A stretch of DNA of 38,424 nucleotides from Vulcanimicrobiota bacterium (GTDB lineage Bacteria > Vulcanimicrobiota > Vulcanimicrobiia > Vulcanimicrobiales > Vulcanimicrobiaceae), in contig JAFAMK010000192.1 in assembly GCA_019233415.1 (NCBI GenBank), positions 1-38,424 of the forward strand, written 5' to 3'. Below the pieces are notes generated by a model. It had not been told where the DNA came from. It was given only the letters and a program-made list of their open reading frames with translations, and made no database searches. Each line of letters starts with the position of its first letter. Positions within the stretch are counted from its first letter, which is position 1. This document shows, in pieces, positions 29,771-38,424 of the stretch. A program made the translations under genes and the position numbers.

Positions 29771-30412
29771 ATGGAATCCGTCACCACGTACGACCGCGTC
29801 CTCGCCGAATTGCGCGGGGCGATTCTCGCCGGCCTTCACCCGCCGGGCAGCCGCCTGCGCCAGGTCGAGCTGGCCGAGCAGTACCGGACGAGCCGCATCC
29901 CGCTGCGCGAGGCGCTGCGCACGCTCGAAGCCGAGGGGCTCGTCACCAGCGAGGCCAACCGCGGCGCGACCGTCGCGCCGCTCGACGCGCAGGACCTGAG
30001 CGAGCTGTACGTCTTCCGGCTGGCGCTGGAGCGCGTCACCGCGCGCGCCGCGGCGGCGCGCCGCGTCGACCTGCGCCCGCGGGTCGCGGCCTGGCGCGCC
30101 GAGGCGCGCGCCGCCCTGCGCCAGGGCCGGATCGAGCCGCTGATCGCCGCCGACGCGGCGTTCCACATGGCGATCGCCGAGGTGGCGGGGAACCGCCACG
30201 TGCGGGCGGCGCTCGACGGCCGCTGGGCGCACATCGCGCGCGCGATGCGGCTCTACCTGCGCACGTCGAGCTACCGCGACACCGTCTGGGACGAGCACAT
30301 GGAGATCGCCGAAGCGATCGCCGCCGGCAACGAAGACCTCGCCGAAACGCTGCTCGGCGCGCACGTCCAGCAAAGCGAAAACGTCGTCCTCTCGCGCCTT
30401 GGCACGACATGA
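29771..30412 (+). CDS. GntR-family regulator with FCD-type domain
   Basis: YDRVLAELRGAILAGLHPPGSRLRQVELAEQYRTSRIPLREALRTLEAEGLV wHTH, then alpha-helical effector domain (FRLALERVTARAA...). Confidence 0.92.
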   Translation: MESVTTYDRVLAELRGAILAGLHPPGSRLRQVELAEQYRTSRIPLREALRTLEAEGLVTSEANRGATVAPLDAQDLSELYVFRLALERVTARAAAARRVDLRPRVAAWRAEARAALRQGRIEPLIAADAAFHMAIAEVAGNRHVRAALDGRWAHIARAMRLYLRTSSYRDTVWDEHMEIAEAIAAGNEDLAETLLGAHVQQSENVVLSRLGTT

Positions 30413-30413
30413 C

Positions 30414-30476
30414 GAGGGCCCTTCGACAAGCTCAGGGTGACAGAGTCCCGTCACCCTGAGCCTGTCGAAGGGCCTC
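30414..30476. repeat. CTTCGACA-family repeat, inverted-pair form
   Basis: GAGGGCCCTTCGACAAGCTCAGGGTGAC-AGAGTCCC-GTCACCCTGAGCCTGTCGAAGGGCCTC, about 27-bp near-perfect hairpin. Confidence 0.92.
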
Positions 30477-31563
30477 AGTGCCGCAATGCGAGGATGCCGA
30501 TGATCGCTTCGAGCGCGACTAGGACGATGATGATGATCTCCAGCGTCTCGCTGCGCGCGTACTGTGCCTGGTCCTGGAAGACGCGGTAGATCTCGCTGAC
30601 GCTGCGCAGCTTCGTGTCGATCTGGCGCTGCCAGTCGGCGAGGCCGAGCCGGCCCGCGACCGCGCGGTAGAGCCGCGCGTAGTACGCGTCGCCGATGATC
30701 TTCAGCGCGTTCGCGGTGCGATCGGTCAGTTCGAGCACGTCGACGAGGAGGAAGCGCACGCGTGCCGCATGTTCGGCGGCGCCGTGGCGGAGAAAGCGCC
30801 GCGCCGGACGGCCCGGTTCGAGCCGGTAGATCGCATCCAGCTCTTCGTCGAGCCGCGCGTCGTAGGTGCGGAACTCGACCAGCTGTGAGTTGGCGAACTC
30901 GAGGATGTCTTCGACCGCTTCGGCGCCGTCCTCGCGGTCGTAGACGAATGCCGCGTCCCACTGCACGACCGTCAAATCGTCGGGGTAGTACGAGAATGCG
31001 AGCCGCAGCGCTTCCTGCTGCTCGCCCGCGACGAGGTCGCGGTCCTCGAACAGCAAGAGCCGTGCCAGGTCCGCGCCGTACTCGCCGGTGAGCCGCCCGG
31101 CGGCAACGGGCGTTTCGAAGCGCTGCACTTCGAGCACGAAGTAGTCCTCGACCAGCGCCGGATGCGGGTCGTCGAGCATCCCCGCGATCTCGGCCAGCAC
31201 GTCGTCGAGCGCGGCGTGCGCCTGCGCTTCGAGCGCGGGATTTCCGCGCAGCGTGCGCGTGAGCGCCGCGAACTCGTCCCACGGCCCGGCGAACGGGACG
31301 CTGACGCGCAGCGAAACGACGCCGAAGTCGAAGATCTTCGCGCGGACCGTCGCGCGCGGGCTCTCCAAGTCGGAGAGCCGCACGATCATCGGCGCGACGG
31401 GGTACTGGATGAATTCCGACGACGCTTCGCGGCGCAGTTGCAGCGGCGCGCGCGCGACGCCCTCGCCGCGCACCGTGCGCAGCTGGGCGAGGTCGATCGT
31501 GTCGGCGACGTCGTAGACGAACAGCGCGCGAAACGCGCCGCGCGCGATCGCGGGCAACTCCAC
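30475..31563 (-). CDS. RMD1/DUF155-like protein with C-terminal TM
   Basis: C-terminus RVRFLLVDVLELTDRTANALKIIGDAYYARLYRAVAGRLGLADWQRQIDTKLRSVSEIYRVFQDQAQYARSETLEIIIIVLVALEAIIGIL; KIFDFGVVSLRV. Confidence 0.65.
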   Translation of the reverse strand: MELPAIARGAFRALFVYDVADTIDLAQLRTVRGEGVARAPLQLRREASSEFIQYPVAPMIVRLSDLESPRATVRAKIFDFGVVSLRVSVPFAGPWDEFAALTRTLRGNPALEAQAHAALDDVLAEIAGMLDDPHPALVEDYFVLEVQRFETPVAAGRLTGEYGADLARLLLFEDRDLVAGEQQEALRLAFSYYPDDLTVVQWDAAFVYDREDGAEAVEDILEFANSQLVEFRTYDARLDEELDAIYRLEPGRPARRFLRHGAAEHAARVRFLLVDVLELTDRTANALKIIGDAYYARLYRAVAGRLGLADWQRQIDTKLRSVSEIYRVFQDQAQYARSETLEIIIIVLVALEAIIGILALRH

Positions 31564-31584
31564 CTTCCCGCGGTTCCCTCGCGG

Positions 31585-32526
31585 TTACGCGGCTCCCGCT
31601 CGGGCGCCGAGCGCGAACGTGGGCAGAAGGGCCTTGCCCTCCTCGCGCGCGGCGTTCAGCAGCGCCTGAACCGGGGCGGTGACCGTCGCCGGGCGCCAGG
31701 TCACGACGATGACGAACTCGCCCGGCGGACGGATCGGCAGCTCGACCAGTGTCCCGGCGGCCAGCTCGTCGTCGACGACGACCTGCGGCAGGATCGCCGC
31801 GCCGGCGCCCAGGCGCACGAGCTGCCGGATCGCCTCGAAGTTGTCGAAGTCCAGCCGCGCGCCGATCCGCACTCCCGCCTCGTCGAGCAGGGCGGCGAAC
31901 GCCTCGCGGTAGCTGCAGCCGGGCTCCGTGTCGAGCAGCGTCTCGCCGGTGAAGTCGGCGGGTGCGACGCGCGTCAGCGACGCGAGCCGGTGCTGCGGCG
32001 CGACGACGACCGCGATCGGCACGGCAGAGAGCTCCTCGGTGGCGAGCGACTCGTCGCGCAGGTGGTCGAGCATCTCGCCGCGCCGCTCGATCGTCAGGGC
32101 GAGGTCCAGCTCGCCGTCGCGGACGCCGGCGACCTGGTCGCAGCACGAGCCGTGGCGGGTCGAGACCGACAGGTTCGGCTCGCGCAGGCGTGCCCGGGCG
32201 AGGATGCGCGGCAGAAGGCAGGAGGCCAGGCTCGCGGCCGAGCCGAGCGAGACGGCGCTGGCGGGAACGACCGCCGCGCGCACGTCGGCGATCGCGCTGC
32301 GCTCGGCGTCGACGATCCGCTTCGCGTGGACCAGGAAGGCGCGGCCGGCTTCGGTCAGCGCGATCCCGCGCCCGACCCGCTCGACGAGCGCGACGCCGAC
32401 TTCCTGTTCGAGCGCGTGGACGTGCGCGGCGATGCTCGACGGCGCGTAGTCGAGCCGCTCGGCGGTTCTCGTCACCGTACGCGCTTCCGCGAGTGCGACG
32501 AACGTCTTGAGATTGCGCACGTCCAT
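31585..32526 (-). CDS. LysR-family transcriptional regulator
   Basis: MDVRNLKTFVALAEARTVTRTAERLDYAPSSIAAHVHALEQEVGVALVERVGRGIALTEAGRAFL. Confidence 0.95.
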   Translation of the reverse strand: MDVRNLKTFVALAEARTVTRTAERLDYAPSSIAAHVHALEQEVGVALVERVGRGIALTEAGRAFLVHAKRIVDAERSAIADVRAAVVPASAVSLGSAASLASCLLPRILARARLREPNLSVSTRHGSCCDQVAGVRDGELDLALTIERRGEMLDHLRDESLATEELSAVPIAVVVAPQHRLASLTRVAPADFTGETLLDTEPGCSYREAFAALLDEAGVRIGARLDFDNFEAIRQLVRLGAGAAILPQVVVDDELAAGTLVELPIRPPGEFVIVVTWRPATVTAPVQALLNAAREEGKALLPTFALGARAGAA

Positions 32527-32599
32527 CGTTCGGCAAAACCGCAACGTTCGGGCGGAAGTTCCGTGCGCTCGTTCGGCGGCACGGCGCTATCGTAGGGGC

Positions 32600-32746
32600 A
32601 TGGAAGTCCTGATCCCCCTCTCGCTCTTCGCGCTCGCCGCGGTCCTCGCGCCCTTCCTCGGCTACGACTCCCCTCCGGGGGCCGGCCCGACCTGGCCCGA
32701 CGCTCCGACGACCGGGAAGGAAGCCCGCCGCCTGCTCCGCTTCTAG
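32600..32746 (+). CDS. Small hydrophobic protein (48 aa)
   Basis: MEVLIPLSLFALAAVLAPFLGYDSPPGAGPTWPDAPTTGKEARRLLRF, preceded by TAGGGGC. Confidence 0.5.
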   Translation: MEVLIPLSLFALAAVLAPFLGYDSPPGAGPTWPDAPTTGKEARRLLRF

Positions 32747-32797
32747 GAACCGGCGGCCTTTGCTCGGTACGGGGACCGAGCTGACGAAACCCCGGCG

Positions 32798-32823
32798 TTA
32801 GCACTCTCGGTTATGGAGTGCGA

Positions 32824-32824
<1 letters not shown>
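32798..32824 (+). promoter_or_regulatory. CIRCE element (HrcA operator)
   Basis: TTAGCACTC-TCGGTTATG-GAGTGCGAA; one mismatch to TTAGCACTC-N9-GAGTGCTAA. Confidence 0.93.
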
Positions 32825-35460
<2,636 letters not shown>

Positions 35461-35465
35461 TACCA

Positions 35466-35500
35466 ACCCCGCTGTCGCGTGCGCCAGCGGGTTTTCTTTT
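35466..35500 (+). terminator. Rho-independent terminator after clpB
   Basis: CCCGCTG-TCGCGTGCGC-CAGCGGG followed by TTTTCTTTT. Confidence 0.85.
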
Positions 35501-35550
35501 CCAGCGGCGGAACACTCCGGGATCATTGCACTCGTAACCGGAGGGTTTCT

Positions 35551-35739
35551 ATGCGTAGACTCTTCATTGGCGCGCTCGCGCTTGCTTCACTTGCCTCGAC
35601 GCTCGTGTTCGCTGCGCCGGCTTCGGCCGCACACGACTCGATGAGCAGCCATCCGCGCTGCCCGCGCGGCTCGCACTGGGTCCCGCCGCACCGTGACAAG
35701 CACGGCAAGTGGGTCCCGGGGCACTGCCGCAAGACCTAA
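35551..35739 (+). CDS. Small secreted protein
   Basis: CGGAGGG SD; MRRLFIGALALASLASTLVFAAPASAAHDSMSSHPRCPRGSHWVPPHRDKHGKWVPGHCRKT. Confidence 0.75.
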   Translation: MRRLFIGALALASLASTLVFAAPASAAHDSMSSHPRCPRGSHWVPPHRDKHGKWVPGHCRKT

Positions 35740-35742
35740 CCG

Positions 35743-36435
35743 GTGGCCGTCGGCGACGATCTCAAGCGCGCGGCGGGGTTCGCCGCGGTCGACCGCTACG
35801 TGCGGGCTGGAACGTGCATCGGTCTCGGGACCGGGACGACGGCGCACTGGGCGATCGTGCGGGTCGGCGAGCGGGTCGCCGCCGGTGAAGAGATCGTCGC
35901 CGTCCCGACCTCGGAGGCGACCGCGGCGCTCTGCCGCGAGCTTCGCATCCCATTGGCCGCGTTCGGCGCCCGCGCGATCGACGTTGCGATCGACGGCGCC
36001 GACGAGGTCGCGGCGGACTGGTCCCTGACGAAGGGCGGCGGCGGCGCGATGTTCCGCGAGAAAGCGGTTGCGCTCGCCGCCCGCACCTTCGTCGTCATCG
36101 TCACCCCGGAAAAACTCGTCGACCGCCTCGGCGCCTTCCCGACGCCCGTCGAAGTCGTCCCCTACGCGCTCCCCTACGTCGAACGCGAGATCGCAACCCA
36201 CCTCGGCGCAACCATCGCCCGCCGCGGCGGCGAAACCCCGTACGTCACCGACAACGGCAACGCACTCCTCGACTGCGCCTTCGGCCTGATCGCCGACCCG
36301 GTTGGCTTGGACCGCGCCCTGCGCGACATCCACGGCGTCGTTGCGACGGGCCTCTTCGCCTCGTCACTCACCGCCGCCGTGATCGTCGCCGCACCGGACG
36401 GCGTGCGCGAGCTGCAGAAGCCTGAGCTAGACTAG
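35743..36435 (+). CDS. rpiA: Ribose-5-phosphate isomerase A
   Basis: GLGTGTTAHWAI; VAIDGADEVAADWSLTKGGGGAMFREKAVA; YVTDNGNALLDCAFG. Confidence 0.95.
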   Translation: MAVGDDLKRAAGFAAVDRYVRAGTCIGLGTGTTAHWAIVRVGERVAAGEEIVAVPTSEATAALCRELRIPLAAFGARAIDVAIDGADEVAADWSLTKGGGGAMFREKAVALAARTFVVIVTPEKLVDRLGAFPTPVEVVPYALPYVEREIATHLGATIARRGGETPYVTDNGNALLDCAFGLIADPVGLDRALRDIHGVVATGLFASSLTAAVIVAAPDGVRELQKPELD

Positions 36436-38114
36436 ATCGCGTATTCCCAGGTGTTCCAGAAGGTTGTTACGGCGTGGGCGGGTTTGTAGTTTTTTAGGTC
36501 GTTGTTGACGACGTCGAAGCGGCGGTTGAACCACATCGTGAGCATCGGGAGCTGGTCGATGAGGATTTCCTGGATGCGGGTGTAGGCGGCTTTGCGGACG
36601 GATTGCTCGTTGGAGGTGAGAGCGATCTTTTCTTGGGCATCCAGCGTTTTGTCGCAGAAGCGGAACTGGTTCTCGCCGTTCGGTGGGAACCGGTCACACA
36701 TGAAGTTCAGCGCATCGTCGGGGTCGACGCCGGGGATCCACGCCGAGAACTCGACGTCGAACTTGCCGCTCTGCAGGATGCCGCCGGACTGCGCGACCGC
36801 GAACATCAGGCTCGACGTGTAGGCTTTCACCTCGGCCTCGACGCCGACGTCCTTCCACGCCGCCTGCAGGATGACGGCGACGCGGTTGCCGAGCGCGTTT
36901 CCGCTCGTCGTGACGATCTGCACGTGCAGGCGCTTCCCGTTCTTCACGCGGATGCCGTCGCCGCCGGCGCGCCAGCCGGCTGCGTCGAGCAATGCGCGCG
37001 CCTTGGCCGGATCGTACGGGATCGGCTGCAGCGACGCGTCGTAGGCCCACGAGAACGCCGGCTGGTCGCCCTCGCCCAGGATGTTCACGCCGTAGGTGGC
37101 GACGTCGATCAACCGTTTGCGGTCCGTCGCGTAGGCGAGCGCACGCCGCACCGCGAGCTCCGACGTCGGCTCGCGCTGCAGGTTGAAGCCGAGCAGCGAG
37201 TACTGCGCGAACGGCGTGAGCAGCGCGTGCGTCCCTTCGATCTTCGACGCGCTTGCGTAGTTCGTCGCCGAAGCGTAGTACCACATGTCGATCTCGTGCG
37301 TCTGCAGGCTCGTCACGATCGTGTTCTCGTCCGGGATCACGCGGTATTCGACCTCGCGCAGCTTCGGTGCGCCGCGCCAGTAGTGCGGGTTCGCGACCAT
37401 CCGCAGCGTCTGGCCGCGGTGCCACTCCTGCACGATGAACGGCCCGGTTCCGACCGGCTTGCTGTTGTACGGAATCTGGTTGAGGTCGTGATACTTCGCC
37501 AGCAGATGTTTCGGATAAACGGGATACGGTGTCGGCCCCATCGTGAAGAACGTGTTCACGAATGGCGCGTACGGCTTCGCGAGGTGCACGACCGCGGTGT
37601 ACTGGTCGGGCTCGTCGATCGCGCGAATGAGGTCGTATCCGAGGCGGGTCGGCACGTTGGTGTTCGGGTTCATCACCGCGTGCCAGCTGAACACCACGTC
37701 GTCGGCCGAGAACGGCGCACCGTCTTGCCACGTCACACCACGGCGCAGATGGTACGTGATCGTGAGGCCGTCCTTCGAGATGCCGCCGTTCGCGAGCGTC
37801 GGCACGTCGGTCGCAAGCTCGGGGACGAGCGCGTTCGCGTCGCTGAAGTTGAACAAATAACCCGCCCAAAACATCGACAGATCGACGTCGACCTGGAAGT
37901 TCCCGACCAGCGGGCTGAGCGAGTCGGGATCGTTCAGGCTCGCGATCCGCAGCACGCCGGGCTGCGTCCAGCTGTGGCGCGTTTCCGCGCCCGGCGTGGT
38001 CTGCGTCGTTGCGACGCGCGTGCAGGCGGGGAGGGCGAACGCGGCTACCGCGGCGAGGAAGGCGAGCAGACGTCTCACGGCCGGGCGCTTCTCGGTCGGG
38101 GGTCGCCGGACCAC
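36432..38114 (-). CDS. ABC transporter peptide-binding lipoprotein (SBP family 5)
   Basis: VRRLLAFLAAVAAFALPACTR lipobox; SLNDPDSLSPLVGN; YHLRRGVTWQDGAPFSADDVVFSW; GTGPFIVQEWHRGQTLRMVANPHYW. Start may be 38078. Confidence 0.94.
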   Translation of the reverse strand: MVRRPPTEKRPAVRRLLAFLAAVAAFALPACTRVATTQTTPGAETRHSWTQPGVLRIASLNDPDSLSPLVGNFQVDVDLSMFWAGYLFNFSDANALVPELATDVPTLANGGISKDGLTITYHLRRGVTWQDGAPFSADDVVFSWHAVMNPNTNVPTRLGYDLIRAIDEPDQYTAVVHLAKPYAPFVNTFFTMGPTPYPVYPKHLLAKYHDLNQIPYNSKPVGTGPFIVQEWHRGQTLRMVANPHYWRGAPKLREVEYRVIPDENTIVTSLQTHEIDMWYYASATNYASASKIEGTHALLTPFAQYSLLGFNLQREPTSELAVRRALAYATDRKRLIDVATYGVNILGEGDQPAFSWAYDASLQPIPYDPAKARALLDAAGWRAGGDGIRVKNGKRLHVQIVTTSGNALGNRVAVILQAAWKDVGVEAEVKAYTSSLMFAVAQSGGILQSGKFDVEFSAWIPGVDPDDALNFMCDRFPPNGENQFRFCDKTLDAQEKIALTSNEQSVRKAAYTRIQEILIDQLPMLTMWFNRRFDVVNNDLKNYKPAHAVTTFWNTWEYAI

Positions 38115-38116
38115 CT

Positions 38117-38266
38117 CGCCCCTTCGACAAGCTCAGGATGACAGGGAATCGGGCTCAGAGTGATCGGGAATCAGGCTCAGGGTGACAGGGGATCAAGCTC
38201 AGGGTGACAGGGAATCAAGCTCAGGGTGACAGGGAATCGCCGTCATCCTGAGCCTGTCGAAGGGCG
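38117..38266. repeat. CTTCGACA-capped tandem repeat with 22-nt units
   Basis: Cap CTTCGACA, then units [RGCTCAGRGTGAYMGGGRATCR]n (GGCTCAGAGTGATCGGGAATCA, GGCTCAGGGTGACAGGGGATCA, AGCTCAGGGTGACAGGGAATCA, AGCTCAGGGTGACAGGGAATCG), closed by inverted cap CCGTCATCCTGAGCCTGTCGAAGGG. Confidence 0.92.
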
Positions 38267-38424
38267 CTACGGGAGCGGGCGGACGGCGAGGACGGCGAGG
38301 TCGTCGTCGATTCGGCCGCGTGTGTAGCGTTCGACCGAGGAGACGAGATGGCCGATGAGCCGCTGTGGGGTGCGGTCGTCGGCCTCGGCGATCCAGACCG
38401 TGACCAGCTCGGCGCCGGCGAAGC
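38267..38424 (-). CDS. SpoIIE/PP2C-type phosphatase, C-terminal end (runs off right edge)
   Basis: FAGAELVTVWIAEADDRTPQRLIGHLVSSVERYTRGRIDDDLAVLAVRPLP*, typical terminal DDLAVLAVR motif. Confidence 0.65.
   Translation of the reverse strand, partial: FAGAELVTVWIAEADDRTPQRLIGHLVSSVERYTRGRIDDDLAVLAVRPLP

Noticed and set aside
29669-32536. 955-aa minus-strand ORF
   Set aside because: Shadow ORF spanning the ligase end, GntR, a repeat and the DUF155-like gene; Arg-rich nonsense and it contains the dispersed repeat.
38117-38266. Possible CRISPR array
   Set aside because: Repeats are directly adjacent 22-nt units with no unique spacers and inverted caps; no cas genes.

Overview
GC-rich bacterial chromosomal window with mostly housekeeping genes plus a compact catabolic operon. 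The track is full of antisense shadow ORFs caused by the GC content, so I chose frames by protein sense. Order: comEC (5' end, cut by the left edge), NDP-sugar epimerase, cupin/AhpD-like pair, Pro/Thr-rich lipoprotein, leuS, comEA, mazEF, TPM-domain protein, small membrane ORF, rsfS, yqeK, rimI-tsaB-tsaE, gyrA, LamG/beta-propeller lipoprotein, trxA, a stand-alone SelB-C-terminal-like protein, PAS/GAF/SpoIIE/HATPase phosphatase, a B12 acyl-CoA mutase operon, LysR, CIRCE-clpB, rpiA, peptide-binding lipoprotein, and a second SpoIIE-type phosphatase (cut by the right edge). The most interesting item is the 25.3-30.4 kb operon. It would normally be annotated methylmalonyl-CoA mutase plus phenylacetate-CoA ligase, but the mutase carries the Ile/Asp/Gln residue triad, at exact spacing, of 2-hydroxyisobutyryl-CoA mutase. 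It sits with a MeaB-like GTPase, a small B12 subunit, a PaaK-like ligase, a GntR/FCD regulator and a perfect 16-bp GntR-like operator. Other notable items: a CIRCE operator fused to the clpB ribosome-binding site, a Thr-to-Ala change in the second ClpB Walker A, apparent non-canonical starts for rsfS and tsaE, a pseudoknot-capable leader before the lipoprotein gene, and a capped tandem repeat family at three gene borders. No database search was possible; all family calls are from motif recognition.
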